64,000 bases of DNA from an uncultured Granulosicoccaceae bacterium (GCA_937927895.1 CALGKA010000057.1:1-64000); one strand, 5' to 3'; counted from the stretch's first letter, positions 44,617 to 53,341 are shown. Notes: generated from the sequence alone by a model not told the origin. Numbers and translations: made by a program.

Positions 44617-45543
44617 TTGAAGAGCGTGAAGGAACTTAATGCGATAGCAAATTGTTATTATCGTGCTTGCCTTGCAGATATAAGCGCTATTAAGCCCGGT
44701 AATGTTAGTATTTATAGTGCAGGGCATGGCATGCAAGCTGACGACTTTCAACGCAGCGCGGTAGTAACAGCAAGCGTATTGAATCGTGATCTACCTTGCG
44801 TGCCCGGAGAGTTAGGTAAATCTATCTGGTTAGGCGCAAAAGCCACTATTGATGAAGTTGGCTGTAATACAAACCTTGGTATATTGCTGCTTTGCTTTCC
44901 ACTTGCTCATGCTGCGTCATCATGCGACACTAACAAAACAATATCGAACAGCCTTGCAAAGGTATTACAAATTGCAGATACAACAGACACCCAATATGTC
45001 TTTGATGCAGTTTGTTTAATGCAGCCAGCAGGGCTTGGGAGGAAAAACCAACACGATGTCAATCAACCTGCAAGCGCGGGTTTGCAAGCAGTGATGCAAA
45101 CCAGTGCAAATCAAGACAGGATTGCTTGGCAATATGCCAATAACTTTGATGACATATTTAGTTTTGGTATGCAATCTTTGTTTTCTACATACAGTGATGC
45201 GCGTAGGCGTTTTGATGACATCGAGAAATTAAGTGTGATGACATCAGACCTGTTCATGAGCTTCCTTGCGGAAATTCCTGATACGCACATCGTTAGAAAA
45301 CATGGCGCGACCATGGCGGAAGCTGTTCGCGATGAGGCCCGTAAGCGAAGGATCGAGATCAACACTAGTGATCAGGCAGTGAAAAAAAAACTACTGACTG
45401 AATTTGACGAACTGTTGAAGTTAAGGGGTATTAACCCTGGGACAAGCGCTGACTTAACTGTCGCGGTGATGTATGCAGCACAGCTCGAATATTTACGTAG
45501 CATAGATCAGTGCAATATTAAGGCAGAAGCTCGGACCAGTTAA
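44617..45543 (+). CDS. CitG/MdcB-like triphosphoribosyl-dephospho-CoA synthase family protein
   Basis: 308 residues with the CitG-family core: the [13 protein letters not shown] loop, [32 protein letters not shown] and [11 protein letters not shown] near the end. Family members make the triphosphoribosyl prosthetic group of citrate or malonate enzymes. Methylotroph H4MPT clusters carry a divergent homologue (often called Orf5) that is needed for C1 metabolism but whose reaction is not settled. Its place between mch and fae makes an H4MPT or methanofuran-analogue synthesis role likely. The start is TTG 44617 or GTG 44626. Confidence 0.8.
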   Translation: MKSVKELNAIANCYYRACLADISAIKPGNVSIYSAGHGMQADDFQRSAVVTASVLNRDLPCVPGELGKSIWLGAKATIDEVGCNTNLGILLLCFPLAHAASSCDTNKTISNSLAKVLQIADTTDTQYVFDAVCLMQPAGLGRKNQHDVNQPASAGLQAVMQTSANQDRIAWQYANNFDDIFSFGMQSLFSTYSDARRRFDDIEKLSVMTSDLFMSFLAEIPDTHIVRKHGATMAEAVRDEARKRRIEINTSDQAVKKKLLTEFDELLKLRGINPGTSADLTVAVMYAAQLEYLRSIDQCNIKAEARTS

Positions 45544-45575
45544 TTTTAATATTATTAAGTGGGGGATTAAATCTC

Positions 45576-46088
45576 ATGGCGAGAATAAATAGAGTAATGG
45601 TTGGTGAGTCACTAGTGGGTGATGGAAACGAGGTTGCACACGTTGATCTTATTATCGGGCCGCGTGGTTCGGCCGCAGAAACTGCGTTTTGTAATGGCTT
45701 GGTAAACAATAAAGATGGCTTCACCAGTTTGTTGGCTGTGGTTGCACCTAACGTACCTGCGAAGCCGAACACGTTAATGTTCAATAAAGTAACAATGAAA
45801 AACGCTACTCAGGCAGTGCAAATGTTTGGCCCTGCGCAGCGTGGTGTTGCACGAGCTGTTATGGAGTGTGTTGCTGAAGGTACAGTCCCTGCGGAAGAGG
45901 CAGATGATCTATACATCTCTGTGGGTGTTTTTATTCACTGGGAAGCAACAGATGACGCGAAGATTGAATCGTATAACTTCGCTGCCACCAAAGAAGCATT
46001 AGAAAGAGCCGTTAATGGCCAGCCTAATGTTCACGATGTATTGGCTAACCGAAACGCTGAACACCCGTTCGCGGCAAACAATAGCTAA
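45576..46088 (+). CDS. fae: Formaldehyde-activating enzyme
   Basis: It condenses formaldehyde with H4MPT to methylene-H4MPT, the entry point of the pathway and its detoxifying step. The 170 residues closely follow methylotroph Fae: [21 protein letters not shown] with the catalytic His22, [62 protein letters not shown] and HPFAANN at the end. A GGGGG-type ribosome site lies about eight bases upstream of ATG 45576, consistent with strong expression. It is the last plus-strand gene before a hairpin. Confidence 0.95.
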   Translation: MARINRVMVGESLVGDGNEVAHVDLIIGPRGSAAETAFCNGLVNNKDGFTSLLAVVAPNVPAKPNTLMFNKVTMKNATQAVQMFGPAQRGVARAVMECVAEGTVPAEEADDLYISVGVFIHWEATDDAKIESYNFAATKEALERAVNGQPNVHDVLANRNAEHPFAANNS

Positions 46089-46115
46089 TTGCTAAGTAAT
46101 TTAGTTTTGTTTTGT

Positions 46116-46139
46116 GCTCCCTGCTATCCGGCAGGGGGC
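46116..46139. terminator. Hairpin after fae
   Basis: GCTCCCTGC (46116-46124) pairs with GCAGGGGGC (46131-46139), nine pairs with one G-T, loop TATCCG, about 28 bp past the fae stop. No T-run follows. It sits between fae and the convergent RibD-like gene. Confidence 0.5.
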
Positions 46140-46160
46140 GCTATTCGTGGGGTCTAATTT

Positions 46161-46172
46161 GGATGGGCACTA
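46161..46172. repeat. Possible remnant of the 135-297 repeat end
   Basis: GGATGGGCACTA is identical to the reverse complement of 136-147, the outer end of the inverted-repeat element. No second arm or internal part of the element is visible nearby. It could be a chance match or an eroded end. Confidence 0.25.
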
Positions 46173-46217
46173 ATTAATAAGTCTCTAATTATTCAGTCAC
46201 TACAAATTTATCTATAC

Positions 46218-47087
46218 TTAGTCATCGTCCTGTTGACTTGAAAATGCCATATACAATTGTTGCTTGTGGCTCTTACTTTTAATGGCTTGCCTCTCGGCAT
46301 GCGTCGCCAAATACATTGCACGCAACTGCATATTGGCAGCGGGTGAAAGTGATGTGCCTTCGCATATTGTCTTAAATAACTCACCGCCGACAAAGCTTAA
46401 GTCTTGGGTTAAATAAAGCCTCTGTAATAAATTGCTAGCAAGCATATTGTGCAACATTGCAGGGCCGGTTTGAAGGTAGGCGTTGCGCGCCGATATGCTA
46501 TGCAGATACGCAACGGCAGCCTCGGCGGATACAGACTGTTGATCATCAGTCAGTACAACATCAAAACCTTCAGCCTTAAGGGTTTCTATACGCTCCTGTG
46601 GCGCTTGTAGTGTGGCCAATAAGGTAACCTTGCCTTCGGCTTTAGTAAGCAGGCTGAAATTAAAATCTAGTGATGAACTCAGAATCACCACACGCGGCGC
46701 TGAACTTAAGCCCATGCGATCCCTGAAGGATTTGATCGCTGAATGATCGCTGGTTAAATTTAAAATATTGCCTAGCTCTTCAGACTCAAGCGAGCGTAGA
46801 TACCCGCTGTGAGTCACCAGCACATCAGCGTGTGCCTGTAGGTGGCAGAAAAGGTTCCAGTCTAGGTCGCTTCTGATGCTGCTAGGTGTAGTCATGCCAG
46901 AGCGTGCAGACTGATCTGCGAGCGCAATTCGACCATCGAGTGATGTAAGTAAGTTGGCATAGATGAGCGGTGCAGAGCTCGCAGAAGGGGCTAGTGATTC
47001 ATCTAGAAACTCAGCAGCGAGTGCATCTGTAGACAGGCCGATACTTTTCTGTTCTGGATAAAGTTTTAACAGCGTTGATTCAGACAT
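46218..47087 (-). CDS. RibD C-terminal reductase-like protein
   Basis: 289 residues of the DHFR-like RibD_C family. The marker is IYANLLTSLDGRIALAD near residue 45. LQAHADVLVTHSGYLRS and RVVILSSSLDFN follow, with NAYLQTGPAMLHNMLASNLLQRLYL later, equivalent to the 'EGG..L...L...LVDE' end. There is no deaminase domain, so it is not a complete RibD. Its position inside the H4MPT cluster and the DHFR-like fold suggest a pterin reductase, possibly dihydromethanopterin reductase in place of DmrA. That role is inference. It is transcribed against the cluster and faces the PCD-like gene. Confidence 0.75.
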   Translation of the reverse strand: MSESTLLKLYPEQKSIGLSTDALAAEFLDESLAPSASSAPLIYANLLTSLDGRIALADQSARSGMTTPSSIRSDLDWNLFCHLQAHADVLVTHSGYLRSLESEELGNILNLTSDHSAIKSFRDRMGLSSAPRVVILSSSLDFNFSLLTKAEGKVTLLATLQAPQERIETLKAEGFDVVLTDDQQSVSAEAAVAYLHSISARNAYLQTGPAMLHNMLASNLLQRLYLTQDLSFVGGELFKTICEGTSLSPAANMQLRAMYLATHAERQAIKSKSHKQQLYMAFSSQQDDD

Positions 47088-47159
47088 GGAGTGGTAAAAC
47101 CTGATCTAGGAAACCTATGTATTGTATTATGGCACGTCATTAATGTAGGAATATTTGCC

Positions 47160-47543
47160 ATGACTGCAGACAGAGGTTCCGACACCGTGTACTCAGAAGC
47201 GGAAATCACCCAGCGGCTCAGAGCCGAACTGCCGCATTGGTATTATGAAGACGGTTGGATTCGTCGCAAGTATAAAACTACAGGCTGGAAAGGCACCTTA
47301 ATGGTGATAAACGCAGTAGGGCACTTGGCAGAAATTGCATGGCATCATCCAGATATATCAGCGTCTTATGCCTTTGTTATCGTCAAACTCAAAAACCATG
47401 CGGCTAAAGGTGTCACTGATAAAGACTTTGAATTGGCAGCTAAAATTGAAGAGTTCGTTCAATGGCAACCAGCGGCCGCTGATGGAGCCCTTGAAGGAAC
47501 ACCTGATGACCCAAGATTTAAATATATTAAATATGACGAATAG
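47160..47543 (+). CDS. Pterin-4a-carbinolamine dehydratase-like protein
   Basis: 127 residues from ATG 47160; the longer frame from 47091 is unsupported. The core pattern is LPHWYYEDGWIRRKYKTTGWKG, AEIAWHHPDISASYAFVIVKLKNHAAKGVTDKDFELA, including the HHPD active-site block and the later conserved His. PCD-family genes are regular members of methylotroph H4MPT clusters, where they are thought to act in pterin processing instead of aromatic hydroxylation. No phenylalanine hydroxylase gene is nearby. It is followed by the DHPS-like gene on the same strand. Confidence 0.85.
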   Translation: MTADRGSDTVYSEAEITQRLRAELPHWYYEDGWIRRKYKTTGWKGTLMVINAVGHLAEIAWHHPDISASYAFVIVKLKNHAAKGVTDKDFELAAKIEEFVQWQPAAADGALEGTPDDPRFKYIKYDE

Positions 47544-47601
47544 TGGCTATGCAGTTGGGTGCGAGCCTCGCTAGTATTCCAGTGGCTTAACAAAGCCCCA
47601 A

Positions 47602-49092
47602 TTGGCCAACAGAAATCACGTGAATCAGGTAATTGAAAAGCAGCATTATTTATTTTTAACCGGCCATATGGCAGAAGACAATTTGCGCGCGCAGTTAAAG
47701 CAAATAGGCGAGACTGCAGTTAGCAATACTTTTAGTTGGGAGGTGATAAATGTTGGCGTCAAGGTAGCCGCTTTGATGACTGACAGCTTACTGATTAAGC
47801 GCTTACCCAATTTACTTTCTGATATTAAGCCACCGAGTAAAATATTTTTACCTGGTCTTTTCGGTAGTGATGCTGAGCGACTGACCGAACACTTTGAAAT
47901 CCCATTTAAAAAAGGACCAACAGACTTACGTGATCTGCCGGAGTTCTTTGGTGGTGCTGCAAAAGATATAAATCTTAGTAAATACAGTTGCCGTATTTTT
48001 GCAGAGATTGTTGATGCGCCGTCGTTAACGCCTGAGCAAATATTGCAGCGTGCACTTTACTATCGAAGCAGCGGGGCTGATGTTATTGATATTGGTGGCC
48101 TGCCAGGTAGAGACTTTCCACACTTAGATGAATCCGTGCGCTTGTTAAAAGCGGAAGGTTTGAAAGTCAGTGTTGATAGCGCCAGTCAAGATGAACTGCT
48201 GTGTGGTGCTAAAGCAGGAGCTGACTATTTGCTTAGCTTGACTGAAGATACGCTGTGGATGGCAGAAGAGACCAGCGCCGTGCCTATTCTTATTCCTAAA
48301 ACTCCCAGTGATCAAGAGTCTCTCTATCAGGCTATTGATACGTTAACTAGTAAATCGATCCCGTTTTATGCAGATCCCATACTTGATCCCTTGTTAATGG
48401 GTTTTACTGACTCAGTGCTAAGGTATAAAACTCTCAGAGACAAATACCCCGACTGCCAAATATTTATGGGTATTGGAAATGTTACCGAATTAATGGATGC
48501 AGACAGTGCCGGTGCAAATGCATTGTTAATGGCAATTGTCGAAGAGCTTGGTATACAGGGCGTGCTGACCACAGAGGTCAGTGATCACGCCGTTCGTTCA
48601 GTTCTAGAGTCTGATCTATCGCGCCGAATTATGCATGCTGCCGGAGCTGATAAGACTTTACCTAAGCACTATCATAAAGGAATGTTAAGCCTTCATGAGC
48701 GTAAGCCGTTTCCCTATCAGCCTGATGAAATCGCCCAGTTGGCTGACACTATTCGAGAAAACAATTACCGTATACAAGTAAGCGTGGAAGGTGTGCATCT
48801 ATATAACAAAGATACTTATAAAGTGGCCACTGATCCGTTTGAGTTGATGAAAGAGCTTGAGGTAAAAGAAGATTGGACACACAGTTTTTATCTTGGTGTT
48901 GAGCTCGCACGTGCACAAGTTGCCTGGCAACTCGGTAAGCGCTATGTACAAGATCACGAGCTCAAATGGGGTGTGGCTGATCGTACAGTGCAATCTGAAT
49001 GGTTGCAGGAATCACTAGATGCGCAAGACACGCAAATCGACAATACTAATGCTGGCGCTAAGCCAAAAGATTCCGACCAAGGTGAAGGTTAA
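47602..49092 (+). CDS. Dihydropteroate synthase-related protein (DUF6513 plus DHPS-like)
   Basis: 496 residues. The N-terminal 130 residues form the DUF6513-type domain (HYLFLTGHMAEDNLRAQL, IFLPGLFGSDAERL). A TIM-barrel DHPS-like domain follows (SGADVIDIGGLPGRDFPHLDESV, KVSVDSASQDELLCGAKAGADYLLSL, IFMGIGNVTELMDADSAGANALLMAIVEELG). This fused form is known from methanogens and H4MPT-using methylotrophs and is taken to join the pterin to the arylamine in H4MPT synthesis. The start is TTG 47602 or GTG 47620. A DUF447 gene follows by six bases. Confidence 0.87.
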   Translation: MANRNHVNQVIEKQHYLFLTGHMAEDNLRAQLKQIGETAVSNTFSWEVINVGVKVAALMTDSLLIKRLPNLLSDIKPPSKIFLPGLFGSDAERLTEHFEIPFKKGPTDLRDLPEFFGGAAKDINLSKYSCRIFAEIVDAPSLTPEQILQRALYYRSSGADVIDIGGLPGRDFPHLDESVRLLKAEGLKVSVDSASQDELLCGAKAGADYLLSLTEDTLWMAEETSAVPILIPKTPSDQESLYQAIDTLTSKSIPFYADPILDPLLMGFTDSVLRYKTLRDKYPDCQIFMGIGNVTELMDADSAGANALLMAIVEELGIQGVLTTEVSDHAVRSVLESDLSRRIMHAAGADKTLPKHYHKGMLSLHERKPFPYQPDEIAQLADTIRENNYRIQVSVEGVHLYNKDTYKVATDPFELMKELEVKEDWTHSFYLGVELARAQVAWQLGKRYVQDHELKWGVADRTVQSEWLQESLDAQDTQIDNTNAGAKPKDSDQGEG

Positions 49093-49098
49093 AAGCCA

Positions 49099-49677
49099 AT
49101 GAATAATGAGATGATACGAGAATGCATCGTCACAACTATTGATGAGCACAGCAAGCCGCAAATAGCACCGATGGGGGTGTGGTGGAAGGGTGAGCATCTG
49201 GTGTTGGCACCTTTTAAACCGTCGACCACACTGGATAATTTATTATCAACAAGCCACGCAGTGGTGAACTTCACCGATGATGTACAAGTATTTGCAGGTT
49301 GCTTAACCGGGCGTTATAACTGGCCGTTAGCACCCACTGAGAAAATGAAAGGCAATAGGCTCAAGTCTGCCCTTCGTCATTTGGAACTGCAGCTTGTGGA
49401 GCAGCAAGACGATGATCTGCGTCCAAAGTGCTACTGTAAGCCTGTTGCTGATATCACGCATGCGCCGTTTAACGGGTTTAACAGAGCTCAGGCAGCGGTG
49501 TTAGAATTGGCTATTCTGGTGAGTCGGCTGCATATGCTAGAGGCTGCGAAAATCCACAGTGAAATAGAGTATTTAACAATAGCCATAGATAAGACTGCAG
49601 GTTCAAAAGAACGCGAAGCGTGGGGTTGGTTAATGGAAAGGGTGGATACTCACTTTAAGAATACCCAAATGGCATAA
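49099..49677 (+). CDS. DUF447 family protein (methylotroph H4MPT cluster)
   Basis: 192 residues with the DUF447 pattern: MIRECIVTTIDEHSKPQIAPMGVWW, a flavin-reductase-like split barrel start, then HAVVNFTDDVQVFAGCLTG and NGFNRAQAAVLELAILVSRLHML. The family is found in methanogens and H4MPT-using bacteria and probably has a flavin-binding role in cofactor synthesis or reduction, which is unproven. The ribosome site AAGG lies inside the end of the DHPS-like gene. This is the last gene of the cluster and converges on a minus-strand gene across a terminator. Confidence 0.82.
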   Translation: MNNEMIRECIVTTIDEHSKPQIAPMGVWWKGEHLVLAPFKPSTTLDNLLSTSHAVVNFTDDVQVFAGCLTGRYNWPLAPTEKMKGNRLKSALRHLELQLVEQQDDDLRPKCYCKPVADITHAPFNGFNRAQAAVLELAILVSRLHMLEAAKIHSEIEYLTIAIDKTAGSKEREAWGWLMERVDTHFKNTQMA

Positions 49678-49712
49678 GAGCTATTTATCGCTAAACAAAA
49701 TCTGTCGTATAA

Positions 49713-49740
49713 AAAAGGCGAGGTATAAAACCCCGCCTCC
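49713..49740 (-). terminator. Intrinsic terminator for the minus-strand gene at 49771
   Basis: On the minus strand GGCGGGG, loop TTTTATA, CCTCGCC is followed by TTTTTT. The stem is seven pairs with one mismatch, 30 bp past the stop of the gene at 49771-50478. Confidence 0.8.
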
Positions 49741-49770
49741 ACAAAAAGCGTTAGTAGCCTGCGTTAAAGC

Positions 49771-50478
49771 TTACATAAAGCTTTGTAGTTTTTCGGTGAA
49801 GGGTGCTAGTACATCGCCAACTCCTGGTATTGCACTGGCTTTGTCTATCATCGGTGTCAGTTTACCGATCATGCCGCCAAGTTCCCCGCGTGAACCTTCA
49901 GGAACTTTATCCAGCATGCCTGTTAATCCATCTAGCGCCGGTAGGGCTGTATTAGCTGAGTCAACATCTGTAATGCTGCCAAGTGCACTAGCGGCACCTG
50001 AGAATGAAGTGCCGAGTTCAGCGCCCATACCCTCTGGTAAGCCTGAAATTTCTGGCAATTCCATTGACGGTACTTCTACGGTAGGCGTATCCATATCAGG
50101 TGTAGTGCCCATAAACTTAGTTGCACCCCATGCAAGCAAACCCAGAATGGCTGCAGGAATTAAGATTTTTAGAAAACCGAGCGCGCCAGAACCGCCTTTG
50201 TTAGTTGTATTGTGAGTAGTTGTTTCTGTGCTTTCATAAGCGGCACCGGTTCTGGTGTCATGCTGGTGCGCATTTCCCTGTGCGTTTGCAGAAGCGTGGT
50301 TCGGGGAATTTTGCGCGTAACCGCGTTCACCTGTAGCCCCTACAGCGGCAGCACCACCAGCAGCAACGCCTGCCATTCTTAATCCCTCTTCGTTGGTTCC
50401 GGCTAGTTCAGCGCCGCCAGCCGAAAGGTGTTGATCGTAGTGTCTGCGTAAAACAGAATCAGTGGTGTTATAAGTCAT
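49771..50478 (-). CDS. Single-helix protein of unknown function
   Basis: 235 residues. The N-terminal 100 residues are polar, rich in Ala, Gly, Asn, His and Thr. A single membrane helix (about 103-122, ILIPAAILGLLAWGATKFMG) follows. The outer part is built from repeated short helical patterns (LPALDGLTGMLDKVPEG, GGMIGKLTPMIDKASAIPGVG) that resemble the helices of DUF937-type proteins. No enzymatic motif. It is the distal member of a minus-strand gene group linked to methanol oxidation. Confidence 0.65.
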   Translation of the reverse strand: MTYNTTDSVLRRHYDQHLSAGGAELAGTNEEGLRMAGVAAGGAAAVGATGERGYAQNSPNHASANAQGNAHQHDTRTGAAYESTETTTHNTTNKGGSGALGFLKILIPAAILGLLAWGATKFMGTTPDMDTPTVEVPSMELPEISGLPEGMGAELGTSFSGAASALGSITDVDSANTALPALDGLTGMLDKVPEGSRGELGGMIGKLTPMIDKASAIPGVGDVLAPFTEKLQSFM

Positions 50479-50525
50479 AAGTCCTCCATAAGGTAGTTAA
50501 TAAAAAGATGCATTGCAATTTAGGG

Positions 50526-51095
50526 TCAATGATTGGTTGCTAGAGTACGCAGGCTTTCATCTATCTGCAACGCCAAGGCTTCAACGCCTTTCGCGGTAAG
50601 TCTTGGTTCCCAGCCCTTTATCTCTACCACAAAGTCTGAAGCTACCCGGCCATCTGTGGCGTCGATTAATTGTGCTTTGAGATATACAAACAGAAAACTC
50701 GCTTTGTGCAACCTGCCGCTTACCACCCAGGCAGCATCTGCTGCACGGCCCATTTTTGCAGCGACCTCCGGGCGATCAAAAACGTAGCCTTTGCCTTTGT
50801 CTTCTTGATCACGGAGTTGCTGAGACAGTGACGCTATTGAATAATTGTGAGTGTCTTTTAGGCTCTCTGTCAGTAGTGGTCGCAGGGTTTTAACACGCTT
50901 TTTTTCGTGTTCTATGGCGGGGTGTAGAGTCAGGTCATTGAGATCAAAATCGAGCACCAGTACTTTTGTATCGATCTTGTCTTCGCTGATGGCATTGGTA
51001 CTTAAAAGGAATAAGCCAATGGCGATTATTAACCGGGGTGCAGCGCGTAGATTAATGAGTCTGGCGCTTGTGATTAAAGTATTACTCATGTTCAT
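50526..51095 (-). CDS. DUF2380/DUF3280-like periplasmic protein of PQQ dehydrogenase clusters
   Basis: 189 residues with a signal helix (about 20-38, LIIAIGLFLLSTNAIS). The core pattern VLVLDFDLNDLTLHP, then LRPLLTESLKDTHNYSIASL and AAWVVSGRLHKASFLFVYLKAQLID, resembles the DUF2380/DUF3280 proteins that accompany PQQ-dependent alcohol dehydrogenases. Its fold recalls the nucleotide-free TolB N-terminal type. No activity is established. The ATG overlaps the stop of the beta-propeller gene (ATGA), so the two are co-translated. Confidence 0.75.
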   Translation of the reverse strand: MNMSNTLITSARLINLRAAPRLIIAIGLFLLSTNAISEDKIDTKVLVLDFDLNDLTLHPAIEHEKKRVKTLRPLLTESLKDTHNYSIASLSQQLRDQEDKGKGYVFDRPEVAAKMGRAADAAWVVSGRLHKASFLFVYLKAQLIDATDGRVASDFVVEIKGWEPRLTAKGVEALALQIDESLRTLATNH

Positions 51096-52087
51096 GTTCC
51101 GCAGCCTGTTATAAAAATATCACCGTAAGCTCGCGAGCCGTCGTCTGTGTCTATGGTGTTCACCACTTCGAGTGTATCTGCCGCTATGACACTTACCGTG
51201 TTGTCGAACCAGTTCGCAACATACACTTGTGATTGATCTGGTAGGGTGTTGATTCCCTCAGGGTAGTCACCGACCTCTATTTCACTGTGTACCTTGAGTG
51301 CTTCTGTATCAATTACACTAACTGTGTTGTCGTATTGATTACTTACAAATGCGTATTGGCCGGCGAATGAGATATCGTACGGCCGATCTCCTACTGCAAT
51401 TACCGCGATTGATTGCATTTTTTCTAAATCAATCACATTGACAGAGTTCGACATAACGTTAGCACTGTAGAGGCGATTGTGCAGCTTATCTATTGCAATG
51501 CCAAAGGGGCGGTTTTGAGTCGCTGTGGATCTGGTGACTGTAAAGGTGTTGAGTGTTATTTCAGAGAGTGAGTTATCGTCGCGATTACTGACATACAAAA
51601 AGGTGTTATCGGGTGATAGTGCAAGCCCTGATGGTGAGCGGCCAACGTTGACTGTGTTGACAATCTCCAGTGGGTCTATAGTAATAGCCATTACAACATC
51701 TTTGTACCAATCTGCTACGTACAATAGTTCACGTTGGTCATCAACTATAATGGCGAGCGGTCCTTCACCGGCGACTATTGATTTGCCAGTTTCAAGGCTG
51801 TTGCAGTTTATTTCTGATATTGAACTGTCGCCAGGTGTGGTTATCCATGCGCGCTTTAACTTGGTTGAGGTGGTGACCCCTGCGGGTTCTTTGCCAACGC
51901 TTATATTGCGCAGTAGTTTGCCCGTTGTGGTGTTGATAACCGATACGGTATTGGCTTGCTGGTTAGTTATAAACGCAAGAGTATCAGCGTGTAAGTGACT
52001 TGTTATGGGTAGTGCAAGCGCAAGTGTTATAAAAAAGCCTCTTGTACTAAGAGTAGAAGAGGCTAATGATTTATTCACTGGTTGCAT
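51092..52087 (-). CDS. PQQ-dependent catabolism-associated YVTN beta-propeller protein
   Basis: 331 residues: a signal peptide ending near SHLHA, then a seven-bladed propeller made of repeats such as TVSVINTTTGKLLRNISVG, FVSNQYDNTVSVIDTEAL and YVANWFDNTVSVIAADTL. The repeats match the family found with quinoprotein alcohol dehydrogenases, one of the marker genes of such clusters. A structural or chaperone role for the dehydrogenase in the periplasm is likely but not proven. It follows the SRPBCC gene by 22 bp and overlaps the DUF2380-like gene. Confidence 0.85.
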   Translation of the reverse strand: MQPVNKSLASSTLSTRGFFITLALALPITSHLHADTLAFITNQQANTVSVINTTTGKLLRNISVGKEPAGVTTSTKLKRAWITTPGDSSISEINCNSLETGKSIVAGEGPLAIIVDDQRELLYVADWYKDVVMAITIDPLEIVNTVNVGRSPSGLALSPDNTFLYVSNRDDNSLSEITLNTFTVTRSTATQNRPFGIAIDKLHNRLYSANVMSNSVNVIDLEKMQSIAVIAVGDRPYDISFAGQYAFVSNQYDNTVSVIDTEALKVHSEIEVGDYPEGINTLPDQSQVYVANWFDNTVSVIAADTLEVVNTIDTDDGSRAYGDIFITGCGT

Positions 52088-52109
52088 ATTGAAGTGTAAA
52101 TCTGTGGAG

Positions 52110-52694
52110 TCAGCTTTTGCCTTCGACTAATTGTTTTAAGCCTTCAAGGCCTGCTTTATACAAATTGGTGACCGCCTCGACTGCAGCCTCGTCGTTTAGT
52201 TCTGGTGGTGGATCGTTGTTCGGGTAACCGCGATAAAACGCGCCCTTCCATGTAACGATCGCCTTGTCGCCATTTGCTTTGACACTCAACGTTGCAGAGT
52301 AATTGTTCACCGGCAATACTGATACATCGTGAGTGGCGTTGGGTATTCGATACTTGTAGGTCATTTTTTCGGGCTGGTACCCTTTTAGCGACTCTATAAC
52401 CTGTGCTCCCCCGGTCAGAGTAAGAGTACGTGTTGAACCTTTTTCGTTATCGTTGTCAGCGGTAGAAGCTTCAACCATGGGTAGCCATGTGGCATCTGCA
52501 AAGTTTTGAATTACCTCCCAGACGGCTTCTGCACTTGCATTTATTTCAATTGTTTCTGTCACTTTCTGGCGCGTGGGTCCGTGCGCAAACGCAACAGTGT
52601 TGACAAGCAGCATGGACAATACAGTGAGCAAAGTTATGGCTACATTGTTGCCAAAGATCCGGCCTAAGCGGCGTGGGGAATAAGTAGCGGTCAT
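52110..52694 (-). CDS. SRPBCC family periplasmic protein
   Basis: 194 residues from ATG 52694, with GGGA seven bases upstream. A signal peptide (ITLLTVLSMLLVNTVAFAHG) is followed by a START/polyketide-cyclase-like fold: VTETIEINASAEAVWEVIQNFADATWLP, then GSTRTLTLTGGAQVIESLKGY and ATVTWKGAFYRG-type strands (AIVTWKGAFYRGYP). SRPBCC proteins bind hydrophobic ligands. Secreted members recur near PQQ dehydrogenase genes. It heads the minus-strand operon with the beta-propeller and DUF2380-like genes. Confidence 0.8.
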   Translation of the reverse strand: MTATYSPRRLGRIFGNNVAITLLTVLSMLLVNTVAFAHGPTRQKVTETIEINASAEAVWEVIQNFADATWLPMVEASTADNDNEKGSTRTLTLTGGAQVIESLKGYQPEKMTYKYRIPNATHDVSVLPVNNYSATLSVKANGDKAIVTWKGAFYRGYPNNDPPPELNDEAAVEAVTNLYKAGLEGLKQLVEGKS

Positions 52695-52820
52695 TTTAAA
52701 TCCCAAAGATATTAATGTTGTGTGCCAGTTTATACAGCTTACGAGGTGTTGCAAACTGTTCGCGCCGGTTTGAGCGAATTGGGTGATGTACGCTAATTGA
52801 ACCTAGCGATTATTGCTAGG

Positions 52821-53273
52821 CTATTTGCCGGGTATTAGTGCCTGTGGTGCATCGACAAATATAAGCTCATCGCTGACCACATTTACTTGTTCGCCAGTAG
52901 CAGCACCCGGTGCTTCAGCTTGTGCGACCTGTCCAATAACGGGTAATCCTTTTCTGAGTTTTCTACTGGCTTTATTGACTTTATCGTGTAGTTTCGCAGA
53001 GTAGGGTAGTCCGTAGGCTCTGGGTACAGTTCGCCCCATACCGCGGTCAAGGTCCGTGCCCCATAGATAAATACGTTCGGGTTCTACAACTTGTATTGCA
53101 TGCAGGTAGAACTGATTAGGCACTTCGCGCGATGTTGGCCAGCCTAAAATGGCAGAGTACGAGTGATAGGTAATCACAAAGAAGCCAATCACGATAGTGG
53201 TGCTTATAGCTTTAACGATCCAATGCCAGTTAGAGTACAAATTAAGCGAAAGCAACAACACGGCTATGATCAC
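52821..53273 (-). CDS. Third protein of proton-channel-like operon, copy B
   Basis: 150 residues from GTG 53273, probably 163 from an upstream AUU (see next entry). One or two N-terminal membrane helices are followed by VEPERIYLWGTDLD, RTVPRAYGLPYSAKLHDKVNKAS and a hydrophilic end rich in Ala, Glu and Val. The IYLW and PR.Y.LP blocks and the following helix match the protein at 13029-13538, so the two are paralogues. The tail ending is different and has no proline-rich run. Function unknown; linkage to ExbB/TolR-like genes is conserved between both copies. Confidence 0.72.
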   Translation of the reverse strand: MIIAVLLLSLNLYSNWHWIVKAISTTIVIGFFVITYHSYSAILGWPTSREVPNQFYLHAIQVVEPERIYLWGTDLDRGMGRTVPRAYGLPYSAKLHDKVNKASRKLRKGLPVIGQVAQAEAPGAATGEQVNVVSDELIFVDAPQALIPGK

Positions 53274-53324
53274 ATAGGCTGTAATTAGCGCATTTGTATC
53301 GAGTGCTGGAATGATTATCTCCTG
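53274..53324 (-). other. Upstream coding extension with probable AUU start
   Basis: In frame with the GTG at 53273 the sequence reads upstream PALDTNALITAY, completing a membrane helix that begins at the same point in the copy A paralogue. The only strong ribosome site is AGGAG (53323-53319), six bases before an ATT codon (53312-53310). There is no ATG, GTG or TTG in between, and the GTG itself has no Shine-Dalgarno. AUU is a known rare start (infC, pcnB in E. coli). Confidence 0.55.
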
Positions 53325-53341
53325 GTATTTCTTTTGGTTAG

